A DNA stretch of 60,303 nucleotides, taken from Lysobacterales bacterium. Its GTDB lineage: Bacteria; Pseudomonadota; Gammaproteobacteria; Xanthomonadales; SZUA-36. The notes beneath the pieces were generated by a model, which was given only the letters and a program-made list of their open reading frames with translations, had not been told where the DNA came from and made no database searches. Of this stretch, positions 8,430 through 17,381 are shown one piece after another (position 1 is the first letter of the stretch; every line of letters starts with the position of its first letter). The stretch covers positions 1 to 60,303 of the forward strand of contig JABAAB010000085.1 in NCBI GenBank assembly GCA_014238945.1, read 5' to 3'. Both the position numbers and the translations under genes were made by a program.

Positions 8430-10067
8430 ATGATGAATGCCAGAACTGTCGTTTTTGTCCTGTTGACTCTGTTCACGATACCCGGGTTGTGTTCTGCTCC
8501 GGAAACGGCAACTGCGAAACAACGGCCCAATATCCTGCTGGTTGTTGCAGATGACCTTGGCTATGCGGATCTCGGTGTGCACGGCAGTGACATTGCAACA
8601 CCGAATATTGATGCCTTGGCCGCACGCGGGATACTGTTTACCCAGTTTCACACCGCAGTCATGTGTGCGCCCACACGCGCGATGCTGCTGAGCGGCAACA
8701 ACAGCCATGTGGCCGGTATGGGCAGACAGAGTGTCAGCGGTATACTCGGCGATCCGCAACCGGGCTATGAAAACCACCTGTCGGATCGCATTATCCCGTT
8801 CCCACGGCTGTTGCGTGATGCCGGCTACCACACCTATATGACGGGCAAGTGGCACCTGGGCACAGAACCGGAGCACAGTCCGCGTGCGGCAGGCTTTGAG
8901 TTCTCCTACAGCAATCTTTCAGGTGCCGGTAATCACTGGGACGCGGTCGGCTTCAAAGAAGGTGGTTCGACCTTCCGGGAAAATGGTGAAATGACCGAAT
9001 GGCCCCCGGGACGTTACACCACGGATTTTTTTACCGAACGTCTGATTGAATATATCGACACCAACCGAGACGATGGCCAGCCGTTTTTTGCCTTGGCTGC
9101 CTACACTTCCCCCCATTGGCCATTGCAGGTACCGGATGACGAATTGAATCTGTATGCCGGCAAGTACGATGCTGGCTATGACGTCCTGCGGGAGAAGAAT
9201 TTCGGAACACTCAAAGCCGCCGGGATCATTCCCCGGGACTCCAGACTGCCGCCACGAAACGATGAGATTACTCCCTGGGAACATCTTGATAAACAGCAGC
9301 AGCGTATCGAAGCCCGCAAAATGGAGCTGTACGCAGCCATGGTCAGCAACCTGGACGGACACGTGGGTCGCCTGGTGGCCTACCTGAAAAAAACCGGGCT
9401 TTATGACAATACCCTGATTGTCTTCATGTCCGATAACGGTGCGGCGGCCGAGGACTTCTATAACGACCCGAAGTGGGGCAGTTACAAGGACTACACCAAC
9501 GCACACTACAATAATGACTATGAAAACATGGGCAAACCCGATTCTTTTGTCTCCTATGCGGCACCCTGGGCAGAAGCCGGTTCCGCGCCGTTTCAGCTTT
9601 ACAAAGGCTTTACCCGCGAAGGGGGTATAACCGCGCCCATGATCATATCAGGCAAAGGTGTCGCATCTGCTGGTTTGAAGTCTTCCGCGTATCTGACCGT
9701 GATGGACCTGGCACCCTCGTTTATTGAACTGGCGGGTGCCCATTACCCGGATGATGGTTCAGTACAGCCAATGGCCGGTCAAAGCATCAATACACTGTTG
9801 GCTGGAAAATCAGCAACGGTTCACAACGAAGACTATGTAACCGTCCACTCACACGGTGGTCTTGCAATGATCCGCAAGGGTCCGTGGAAACTGTCCAATC
9901 GAGACAAACCATTCGACGAATCAAAGCTGGAATTATTCAATCTTGATAAGGACCCCTCGGAAAGTAATGACCTTGCTCAATCTCATCCGGAAAAATACCA
10001 GGAATTGCTCGATCTGTGGCGCCTGGAACGGATCAAACTGGGTATCGTATTACCACAGGATCTGTGA
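8430..10067 (+). CDS. sulfatase (arylsulfatase family, formylglycine-dependent)
   Basis: The 545-residue hydrolase should release sulfate from sulfate esters in the periplasm or outside the cell. It has a signal peptide (VVFVLLTLFTIPGLCSA). ADDLGYADLG (metal-binding Asp41/Asp42) is followed by MCAPTRAMLLSG, where Cys79 in C-x-P-x-R is the residue converted to formylglycine. GKWHLG (Lys140, His142) and FMSDNGAA complete the active site. I chose the ATG at 8430 because GAGGA lies nine bases upstream. The need for a formylglycine-generating enzyme follows from the family; no such gene is in the window. The substrate is unknown. No transporter or other sulfatase is beside it. Confidence 0.92.
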   Translation: MMNARTVVFVLLTLFTIPGLCSAPETATAKQRPNILLVVADDLGYADLGVHGSDIATPNIDALAARGILFTQFHTAVMCAPTRAMLLSGNNSHVAGMGRQSVSGILGDPQPGYENHLSDRIIPFPRLLRDAGYHTYMTGKWHLGTEPEHSPRAAGFEFSYSNLSGAGNHWDAVGFKEGGSTFRENGEMTEWPPGRYTTDFFTERLIEYIDTNRDDGQPFFALAAYTSPHWPLQVPDDELNLYAGKYDAGYDVLREKNFGTLKAAGIIPRDSRLPPRNDEITPWEHLDKQQQRIEARKMELYAAMVSNLDGHVGRLVAYLKKTGLYDNTLIVFMSDNGAAAEDFYNDPKWGSYKDYTNAHYNNDYENMGKPDSFVSYAAPWAEAGSAPFQLYKGFTREGGITAPMIISGKGVASAGLKSSAYLTVMDLAPSFIELAGAHYPDDGSVQPMAGQSINTLLAGKSATVHNEDYVTVHSHGGLAMIRKGPWKLSNRDKPFDESKLELFNLDKDPSESNDLAQSHPEKYQELLDLWRLERIKLGIVLPQDL

Positions 10068-10165
10068 CCGGTCATCATCCTGCAGACGATATTCCCTTTT
10101 GTCATTTGCGATTTTGGCGAATAGGACTAAAATAGGGTCAATAGTGCCATTGTCCGGAAGGCCTG

Positions 10166-10987
10166 ATGAGAAATATTTCACTTCTCGCTCTCGCCACCAG
10201 CCTGGTTTTGATAGTGGCCGCTTGTGGCGAAGACTCAACTCCGGTGTCTGTCGAAGATGCCAGCCCGGAGATATGTCATCTCATGTTGGGTTGGGACCCC
10301 TGGGCACCCTACCAGTACCTCACTCACGATGATCAGGTCCAGGGCCTGGATATTGATCTGGTCAGCGCAATGGCCAAGGGAGCCGGTTGCGAGATCAGTT
10401 TTGTTCAGGACAACTGGGTCAACTTGCTCAATGGTATCCGCAACGGAGACATTGATATGCTCGGTGGTGCGACCAGAACAGACTCCAGAGAGGAATTCGC
10501 ACTCTTCTCAGACAATTATCGTCATGAAACCTTTGTTTTATACGTCCGGCAGGGTGAATCCGGTCAATATGCTGATCAATCCCTCAGGGAACTGCTCAAG
10601 GGTGGTTTCCGGATTGGCATCACCCAGGATTACATCTATGGCGACCAGGTCAGTGAATTACAGGATGACGAAAAACTCAGCGCCGGTTTTGTCAGTGTGC
10701 CCATCACAGAAGTAAATTATTACAACCTGGTACAGGGAGAAATTGACGGTTTCCTTGAAGATCCGTTCGTTGCTGCCTATAACATCAAACGCAAGGGGTT
10801 GCAGGAACAGGTTGAACCACACGCGATTGAAATTCACAGTGGCGACGTTTCGATCATGTTCAGCAAAAACAGCGTCAAGACCGAGACAGTCCAGGCGTTC
10901 GATGCCACGCTGGTGTCACTTAAAAGCAATGGTGACTATCAGAAAATTCTGTCCAAATTCAGCAACTACCGACCGAAGCAATTGTAG
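10166..10987 (+). CDS. periplasmic solute-binding lipoprotein, family 3 (amino-acid type)
   Basis: The 273-residue product carries a lipoprotein leader ending LVLIVAAC (lipobox, Cys20). It then shows the family-3 binding fold: PYQYLTHDDQVQGLDIDLVSAMAKGAGCEISFV, NGIRNGDIDMLGGATRT and DSREEFALFSDNY. Such proteins bind amino acids or similar small ligands for an ABC importer, or act as sensors. No permease or ATPase of that importer is adjacent, so it may serve a distant transporter or a signalling role. GGAAGG sits at good spacing before the ATG. The last third (FLEDPFVAAYNIK) retains the hinge-return strand. Confidence 0.88.
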   Translation: MRNISLLALATSLVLIVAACGEDSTPVSVEDASPEICHLMLGWDPWAPYQYLTHDDQVQGLDIDLVSAMAKGAGCEISFVQDNWVNLLNGIRNGDIDMLGGATRTDSREEFALFSDNYRHETFVLYVRQGESGQYADQSLRELLKGGFRIGITQDYIYGDQVSELQDDEKLSAGFVSVPITEVNYYNLVQGEIDGFLEDPFVAAYNIKRKGLQEQVEPHAIEIHSGDVSIMFSKNSVKTETVQAFDATLVSLKSNGDYQKILSKFSNYRPKQL

Positions 10988-11044
10988 CGGATGTGTTAAA
11001 TTAAGTCGGTCATTTATCAAACGCATGAGGACAATCATGCCACC

Positions 11045-11856
11045 ATGGGCATCACATTTCTCGATGACGGGGCGAATGAACTGGCATCTACTGATTACAT
11101 GATACCCAGTCCGAACGGGCTGCCCAAATTCAGGAGCGCTGGAATCAGCGGTGTTATCCCAGCCAATGCCAGCGATGCCGTGCTGACCATAGGTGGTAAA
11201 GGTGTACCCTCCACTGACATGACACCGGGTGCCTACCATGACGATGTCAGCTACAGCTTCACCCGATGTGTCGCAGCTTATGCAAAGACCTCGGGCAAGA
11301 CCGCATGCACCGGTGGCAAGGTCTCCAGCGGTGGTGGCAGTGGCAATGGCCAGTTTGCCGTCATGCCGACTGCGATGAGGACAATGGCACCCAGGACACC
11401 ACCATAGTCGGTCCCGGTGGTGGGACGGTCCTGTTTGAGAATGCCGTATTCATTACTGCCAATATGGGCTTGCTCGAGGGCAGCGGAACGGGTGAACCCG
11501 AGTCCTTTCCCTATTCCGGTACGGCGGCCGCAGGCAGTTATGTCTTTTTCAACAGCAAGAAACCATCCGTTGTATCCTGGTGCATGATCACACCGGGCGA
11601 GAGCGCTTTACTGACCATCGAAGCCGGTGGCTGGTCCCTTGGCGATGGATGGAATGGCCACTGCGAACAACGACGTGGTGACATTATTGAAGGGCCATGG
11701 AACCTGCTGACCTATGCCGAGAATCCACCTGCAAACCCAGGCAAAGGCAGGGACAAAAAGCGGGGTGTTTTTCACCTGGACGACCCGCTGGATGAAGAAG
11801 AACCGATTGACTGGACACTGGTACGGGGGAGCGGCAGTACCGGCGAGTTAGAATAA
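11045..11856 (+). pseudogene. frameshifted secreted-type hypothetical gene
   Basis: Two overlapping rightward frames appear to be halves of one gene. The first (11045-11407, stop TAG) reads GITFLDDGANELASTDYMIP onwards with a natural composition until about residue 108 (GSGNGQFAV). It then degrades into Arg/Thr/Pro filler. The second frame becomes protein-like from about 11362 (DCDEDNGTQDTTIVGPGGG) and runs to 11856. A one-base change near 11355-11375 would join them. The first frame is open upstream to 11000 but has no clean start or signal peptide. HEDN at 11024-11035 and DEDN at 11371-11382 suggest a repeated unit. The family is not recognised. A sequencing error cannot be excluded. Confidence 0.5.
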
Positions 11857-11961
11857 TGCTCAGCTGCCAATGCTCCAAAGGCTGACAGGTGATTGGTCTG
11901 ACCCATGCGAGACGGGCTGTAAGGCAGCAAACACGCCCCGGAGAGACAGGCTGACGGTCCA

Positions 11962-11991
11962 CGCAAGGTGGACATTCGTGTCCACCTTGCG
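11962..11991. terminator. 13-bp perfect stem with TTCG loop
   Basis: CGCAAGGTGGACA, TTCG, TGTCCACCTTGCG form a perfect inverted repeat. It lies between the rightward frameshifted gene (stop 11856) and the leftward uup gene (stop 11996). The location between convergent units fits a bidirectional terminator. Neither side has a T-run, so termination may be weak or the hairpin may serve to stabilise mRNA 3' ends. Confidence 0.6.
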
Positions 11992-11995
11992 CCGG

Positions 11996-13897
11996 TTACG
12001 CTGTCGATTTCTCCTCAAGCTCCTCCCAGCGTGAATAAACAGTTTCCAGCTCCGCATCCAGAGCAGCAAGTTGTTGCTCGACCCGTATGGTTTCCGTTCG
12101 CTCCTGTTGATAAAAACCTTCTCCAGCGATCAGGTCGTGCAATTGTTTTTGCTGTTGCTCCAGGTTTTCAACCCTGGCTGGTAATTTTTGCAATTCCCGG
12201 CGTTCGTTGTGACCGAGCGGGTCCGTTATCCTGTAGGATTTCCTGGCAGTTTTACCCCGTGCCGTCTTACCGGTCTTTGTGGATGGTGTCATGCGCTGTC
12301 GGACCCAGTCCTCATAACCGCCTATGTACTCATTAACTTCACCATTACCTTCAAAGACTATCGTCGAGGTAACCACGTGGTCGAGGAACGCACGATCATG
12401 TGAAATCAACAGTACCGTACCAGGGTATTCGATCAGGCGTTCCTCCAGCAGGTCCAGGGTATCGGCATCGAGATCATTGGTGGGCTCATCCAGCACCAGG
12501 ACATTGGAGGGACGAGCGAACAGACGCGCCAGTAACAGACGATTGCGTTCACCTCCGGACAAGGCTGCAACGGGCTGCCGAACACGATCGGGAGCAAACA
12601 GGAAGTCACGCAGATAGGAGATTACGTGCCGGTCCTTGCCATAGATACTGACCACGTCACTGCCGTCAGCGATGTTGTCCTGCACGGTCTTGTCTTCGTC
12701 AAGTACCGCGCGATGCTGGTCGAAATAGGCAACTTCGAGCCTGGTACCGGCTTTAACTATCCCGGACTGCGGCTCAAGATCACCCAGCAACAGCCGGATC
12801 AGGGTGGTCTTTCCGGCACCATTGGGACCAATGATACCCACCTTGTCACCTCTCATGATGGTGGTTGTGAATCCCTGCAGCACGTGGTTTTCTTGCCAGG
12901 AGAAACTGATGTTATCGACTTCGAGTACTATCTTCCCGGATTTGTCGGCGGACTGTATCCGGACTTTTGCACTGCCGGAAATCTCACGTCTTTGCGCCCG
13001 ATCCCGACGCAATGCTTCAAGTGCACGTACCCGGCCCTCGTTACGGGTTCGGCGTGCCTTGATGCCCTGGCGAATCCAGACCTCCTCGGCAGCGAGCTTC
13101 TTGTCGAACAGGGCATTTTCTTTTTCTTCATCTTCCAACGCCTTTTGTTTACGTTGCAAATAGGTTGGGTAGTCGCCGGGCCAGTTGGTGAGCTTGCCAC
13201 GATCAATTTCTATAATGCGGGTGGCGAGTTTCTGCAAGAAAACACGGTCATGGCTGATGAACAGCAAGCTGCCTTTCCAGTCCAGCAGGAAAGACTCCAG
13301 CCAGATGATGGAATCAATATCCAGGTGGTTGGTCGGTTCATCCAGCAGCAGCAGATCAGGCTGGTTGACCAGCGCGCGGGCCAGCAGTACACGGCGTTTC
13401 AGACCACCGGACAATGCAGGAAATTCGGTGTCACCATCCAGATGCAAGCGGGTAATGATGGATTCCAGCCGCTGCGAGATATCCCACCCGCCTTCGGCTT
13501 CGAGCTGTTGTTGACAGTCACCGAGTTGGTCGAGTAGTTTTTCATCCGGATTCTGCGCGATCTCATGCAACAGGTGGTAGTAGCGATGCAACAATTTACC
13601 GGCCTTATCCAGACCATCGGCCACCACCTCGTTGACGGTACCGGTAAGACCCGCTGGTACCTCCTGTCCAAGCTTGGTGACCCTGACGCCGGGGGAAACA
13701 GAGATGCTGCCCTCATCTGCCTGGATGTCCCCGTTGATGAGTTTTAGCAAGGTCGTCTTACCTGCGCCATTACGGCCCAGCAGGCAAACTCTCTCACCGG
13801 TGTCAATTTGCAAATTGACCCCTTCGAGCAAAAGTGGAGACCCATAACCGAGGCTAATGTTTTTGAGCGTTATCAGTGGCAATGCGTCAGCCCGCAA
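11996..13897 (-). CDS. uup: ABC-F ATPase Uup
   Basis: The 633-residue duplicated ABC-F protein has no membrane domain. Two nucleotide-binding domains carry Walker A GRNGAGKTT and GPNGAGKTT, signature LSGGLKRR and LSGGERNR, and LLLDEPTNHLD / LVLDEPTNDLD. Between them lies the ABC-F linker (EEVWIRQGIKARRTRNEGRVRAL). The C-terminal ~90 residues form a Lys/Glu/Gln-rich coiled coil (VENLEQQQKQLHDLI) typical of Uup, which binds DNA or ribosomes. Length matches E. coli Uup (about 635). The longest start is a TTG at 13897; a second TTG five codons in (13882) aligns better with family N-termini. It is a single gene, apparently housekeeping. Confidence 0.93.
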   Translation of the reverse strand: MRADALPLITLKNISLGYGSPLLLEGVNLQIDTGERVCLLGRNGAGKTTLLKLINGDIQADEGSISVSPGVRVTKLGQEVPAGLTGTVNEVVADGLDKAGKLLHRYYHLLHEIAQNPDEKLLDQLGDCQQQLEAEGGWDISQRLESIITRLHLDGDTEFPALSGGLKRRVLLARALVNQPDLLLLDEPTNHLDIDSIIWLESFLLDWKGSLLFISHDRVFLQKLATRIIEIDRGKLTNWPGDYPTYLQRKQKALEDEEKENALFDKKLAAEEVWIRQGIKARRTRNEGRVRALEALRRDRAQRREISGSAKVRIQSADKSGKIVLEVDNISFSWQENHVLQGFTTTIMRGDKVGIIGPNGAGKTTLIRLLLGDLEPQSGIVKAGTRLEVAYFDQHRAVLDEDKTVQDNIADGSDVVSIYGKDRHVISYLRDFLFAPDRVRQPVAALSGGERNRLLLARLFARPSNVLVLDEPTNDLDADTLDLLEERLIEYPGTVLLISHDRAFLDHVVTSTIVFEGNGEVNEYIGGYEDWVRQRMTPSTKTGKTARGKTARKSYRITDPLGHNERRELQKLPARVENLEQQQKQLHDLIAGEGFYQQERTETIRVEQQLAALDAELETVYSRWEELEEKSTA

Positions 13898-13971
13898 AAA
13901 AGGAACTGATTATACTTCAGACACATTTCCTGTGGGTGGACATTGATGCCCACCACTTCAGATTCCCCCGC

Positions 13972-14027
13972 GTGACTAAAGCCGAGTGACTAAAGGCGGG
14001 TGATCAAGGGCGGGTAGTCAATGGCGG
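13972..14027. repeat. four tandem 14-bp degenerate repeats
   Basis: Units are GTGACTAAAGCCGA, GTGACTAAAGGCGG, GTGATCAAGGGCGG and GTAGTCAATGGCGG, head to tail with no spacer. They occupy the gap between uup and the stop of the permease at 14046. No coding frame or hairpin explains them. Divergence between copies suggests an old slippage array. Confidence 0.8.
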
Positions 14028-14045
14028 ACCTGGTGCCCGCCGTGC

Positions 14046-15257
14046 TCAGACAGTCCGGGTCGCCACCGCAGGTGGCACCGAGGATGCTTTCTTGGCCGGA
14101 CCAAATACGGCAACCTGCCCGACCACGCACAACGTCAACATGGCCAGTGGCACCAGGTACCAGGTGATACGTGTCAGGGCAAAGGTCTCGACCATGAGCA
14201 TGTTCAGAGCGACGGTCAATGCGGCACCAATGGAAACACCAGCCAGGCTGATGATGAAGTTCTCGGTCATGAAATAACGCGCAATGGCCACTTTGGAAGC
14301 ACCAAGGGCCCGACGGGTGCCGATTTGCCGGGTGCGACGATTGACACTGAAGCTAGCCAATCCAACGATTCCCAGTGCGGTAATCGCCACCAGAAGAACA
14401 ATGGTGAAGGTCAGCATCTTGATCATCGAAGCGTCGCCCCGGTAGCTGCGTTCACGGGTTTCATCCATGGTGCGCATCGAGCGCACAATGCGTCCCTTTT
14501 CACGTTCGGCGAGCAACTGCTCGACCTGCGGCATCAGTTCATCACGCAGTCCGGCTTCGGTGCGGATGATATAACGTGTAGAGCCAAACAGGGTATGTGT
14601 GGGTACCAGCATGACCCGTTCGACACCATTCCAGCCATTCCATGGTGCCTGCATTTGTTTGATTATTCCGGAGATGGTGATTGGTTCATCATCATTGATG
14701 TACACCGTTTTGCCCAGGGCGGAATCGGGATCGTCGGGGAACAGGGCTTCGGCCATTGCGCGGGTGATAATGGTCCGGTCCGGCCATTTGGTCTGGGTGC
14801 GCTCACGCCACTCGATCTCAGTAGCCGTGAAATTCTCACCCGACAGCAACTCGAGCCCAAAGGTATCGATACCGTGCTCATCAACGAAGTACAGGGCCAC
14901 GCCGGTGCCGTCTATTTCGGCTCCGGGTTCGGTTTGCAGGCCCATCGACCAGCCACCACCCGACATCGGTACTGAATTTGACTGTATTGCATCCACTACA
15001 CCCGGCAACGCACGTAATGCATTGAGGTCCTCTTCGACAGTTACCCGTTCATTGAAGTCTTCTGCGAATCCAATACTGGCAATATGGAAAATGTTGTGTT
15101 CATCCACACCGCTGGGACGCGCCATAACCCTGGCGCGTTCCTGCATGATGGAGATGGCATTGACCATGATGGCCATGGTCACAGCGATTTGAAGCGCGAT
15201 CAGAACAGCGCCGGTCTTGTTGCGCATCAGGGCACGCCAGATGGGTCCGATTTCCAT
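14046..15257 (-). CDS. MacB/FtsX-family ABC exporter permease (second)
   Basis: The 403-residue permease has one N-terminal membrane helix (TGAVLIALQIAVTMAIMVNAI). A large periplasmic MacB core domain follows (about residues 45-270). Three C-terminal helices carry the FtsX domain (MLTFTIVLLVAITALGIVGLA, then RRTRQIGTRRALGASK, the coupling motif that contacts the ATPase). It starts nine bases after the first permease, so the two should pair as a heterodimer. Classical MacB fuses ATPase and permease; here they are separate genes. The substrate cannot be inferred; relatives export peptides, macrolides or lipoproteins. Confidence 0.9.
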   Translation of the reverse strand: MEIGPIWRALMRNKTGAVLIALQIAVTMAIMVNAISIMQERARVMARPSGVDEHNIFHIASIGFAEDFNERVTVEEDLNALRALPGVVDAIQSNSVPMSGGGWSMGLQTEPGAEIDGTGVALYFVDEHGIDTFGLELLSGENFTATEIEWRERTQTKWPDRTIITRAMAEALFPDDPDSALGKTVYINDDEPITISGIIKQMQAPWNGWNGVERVMLVPTHTLFGSTRYIIRTEAGLRDELMPQVEQLLAEREKGRIVRSMRTMDETRERSYRGDASMIKMLTFTIVLLVAITALGIVGLASFSVNRRTRQIGTRRALGASKVAIARYFMTENFIISLAGVSIGAALTVALNMLMVETFALTRITWYLVPLAMLTLCVVGQVAVFGPAKKASSVPPAVATRTV

Positions 15258-15266
15258 AATACGTTC

Positions 15267-16580
15267 CTATTGCACTTTCAATTGGGAGGCGGGTGCGATA
15301 CTGCAGGCCCGCCAGGTAGGGTAAAGACCGGCCAACAGCGCAGATGCCACAGCCAGAGCCATCGCAGTCAATACCATGACCCAGTCCATGGAAACCATGT
15401 TTTCAACAAAGTCACCAAACAACATCTCGATACCACGCAGACCCAGCCAGGCCAGGCCGAGTCCGAAAATCCCGCCACCGAGACCGATCATGGCCGATTC
15501 GATCATATGCTGGATGAACAGACTCGAGCGCGATGCACCCAGTGCCCTGCGCAGACTGATATCACCGGACTTACCAAGGAATTTTGCCAGCAGCAAACCG
15601 ATGGTGTTGAGCAAACAGACCACCAGGAACAGTATGGACAAGCCAAGCATGACCTGGGCATCTTCTTCGACCACTTCCTGTATTTCCATCCACTCCATCA
15701 CGTCACTGAGACGGTTGTTAAGCGGCCGTGGAAACCTGCCCAGTTGCTTTTGTTGCTCCACGTAAGCATCCAGGAAGGCCATGTATTCCTGTTTTTCCTG
15801 TTCGGTCCTGAGCTCCGCCCAGAACTGTATCCAGATACATTCTGAATTCAGGAAGGCCTCGAATCCATCACCATCGCTGGGCTTCCAGCAACTGGTATTG
15901 CCGTTGCGGTCCAAGCGATATTCCACCGCCAGGTTAAACGGTATGTAAATTTCCTCGGGATCATTGAACGCACCATTGGTCACGTCGTAGAACTTGGGTA
16001 CCGCCAGGAAGTCATCGAGTACGCCCACCACCTTGAAATCCATTCCATCCATACGCACACTGCGGCCCACCGAGTTTTCACCGCCAAATACCTTTTCATT
16101 GATCTCCTTGCTCAGTACCACGACCCGGTCCATATTCTGATCGGCGGCATCATCCCAACCGCTGCCATAGAGGAATTGCAGGTCGAACATCGGGAAGAAA
16201 TCGGACCAGGTATTGCGGGCATCAACCGAAAACGGCCGTTCATCGTCACCCTCTGGTTCGAGTACCAGGCCGGAACGGTTACTGGCCACCTGGCGATAGG
16301 CTTTCCCGGCCTTCATCAACGCCATGGCATCGATATAGGTCACCTGGTCGGGTGGCTCGAACCCATCGTCACCCTGGTTGTTCGGATCCCAGCTATCCAG
16401 TTGAACGTAAAACAATTGGTCGGATTTTTGTGGGATCGGATCACTCGACATCAGGTAGTTGACCGTGATGGTGCTCATACTGGCGCCGATACCCACGGCA
16501 ATGGCAGAAATCATCAAAATACTGAGTAAAGGATTACGTCTAATACTGAGCCAACCCAATTTCAAGTAATAGGAAAACAT
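15267..16580 (-). CDS. MacB/FtsX-family ABC exporter permease (first)
   Basis: The 437-residue permease has the same layout as its neighbour. It has an N-terminal helix (LLSILMISAIAVGIGASMSTI), a long periplasmic core (DDGFEPPDQVTYIDAMALMK and on) and a C-terminal FtsX domain with the GDISLRRALGASRSSLF coupling segment and terminal helices (VMVLTAMALAVASALLAGLYP). It begins ten bases after the ATPase gene stop. GAGGG stands eight bases before the ATG. The two permeases are homologous but divergent, as expected for an old duplication that became a heterodimer. Confidence 0.9.
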   Translation of the reverse strand: MFSYYLKLGWLSIRRNPLLSILMISAIAVGIGASMSTITVNYLMSSDPIPQKSDQLFYVQLDSWDPNNQGDDGFEPPDQVTYIDAMALMKAGKAYRQVASNRSGLVLEPEGDDERPFSVDARNTWSDFFPMFDLQFLYGSGWDDAADQNMDRVVVLSKEINEKVFGGENSVGRSVRMDGMDFKVVGVLDDFLAVPKFYDVTNGAFNDPEEIYIPFNLAVEYRLDRNGNTSCWKPSDGDGFEAFLNSECIWIQFWAELRTEQEKQEYMAFLDAYVEQQKQLGRFPRPLNNRLSDVMEWMEIQEVVEEDAQVMLGLSILFLVVCLLNTIGLLLAKFLGKSGDISLRRALGASRSSLFIQHMIESAMIGLGGGIFGLGLAWLGLRGIEMLFGDFVENMVSMDWVMVLTAMALAVASALLAGLYPTWRACSIAPASQLKVQ

Positions 16581-16590
16581 ACTCCGTCCC

Positions 16591-17292
16591 TCAACCAGTG
16601 GCTACTTTTGCAAACTGTGTGTCCGTGGTGATATCGCTGACCTGCCCGTCACGGATGTGTACATTGCGGTCCGCCATTTCAGCCAGTGTCGGGTCGTGGG
16701 TCACCATGACGATGGTCGTGCCATCGCGATTGATCTCGGCGATCAGTTCCATCACGCTCATGGCCATGTGCGAATCCAGGTTTCCGGTGGGCTCATCAGC
16801 CAGCAGGAAACGGGGCTCACCTGCCAGTGCCCGGGCGATCGCCACACGTTGTTGTTGACCACCGGACAACTGGGACGGCAGATGTTTCATTCGCGATGCC
16901 AGGCCTACCGTGTCCAGCACCCGTTCAATACGGCGCTTGCGTTCTGCAGTATTAAAGCCACGATAACGTAGAGGCACATCAACGTTGTCAAAAAGGTTAA
17001 GGTCGGGAATCAGATTGAAACTCTGGAATACAAAGCCGATTTTTTCATTACGCACGGCCGAACTCTCGGCGTCTGAAAGCGAGGATACATCCCTGCCGTC
17101 AAGTTCATATCGACCACCGGTAAATTGTTCCAGCAGACCGGCTATGTTCAAGAAGGTGGTCTTGCCTGAGCCGGATGGCCCGGTGACGGAAATGAAATCA
17201 CCTTCTTCAACTTCGAGAGAAAACTCTCTGAGAGCGTGTGTCTCTACCAGATCAGTGCGGTATACCATGGAAATATTTTGCATGCTGAGCAT
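16591..17292 (-). CDS. ABC exporter ATP-binding protein (LolD/MacB type)
   Basis: The 233-residue ATPase powers the adjacent permeases. It has Walker A GPSGSGKTT, Q-loop FVFQSFNLIPDL, signature LSGGQQQRVAIARALAGEP, Walker B FLLADEPTGNLD and switch His VTHDPTLA. AGGAG lies eight bases before the ATG. Gene order adaptor-ATPase-permease-permease matches many tripartite MacAB-like exporters. An outer-membrane TolC partner is not in the window and would come from elsewhere. Confidence 0.95.
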   Translation of the reverse strand: MLSMQNISMVYRTDLVETHALREFSLEVEEGDFISVTGPSGSGKTTFLNIAGLLEQFTGGRYELDGRDVSSLSDAESSAVRNEKIGFVFQSFNLIPDLNLFDNVDVPLRYRGFNTAERKRRIERVLDTVGLASRMKHLPSQLSGGQQQRVAIARALAGEPRFLLADEPTGNLDSHMAMSVMELIAEINRDGTTIVMVTHDPTLAEMADRNVHIRDGQVSDITTDTQFAKVATG

Positions 17293-17381
17293 GTGTTTTC
17301 TCCTGCTTCTTTACTCGGAGCCGGAATCTTCCAGGCGTAATGGGAATCACTCTGTGCAACCTTGACGGTTGTACTGTTCAG

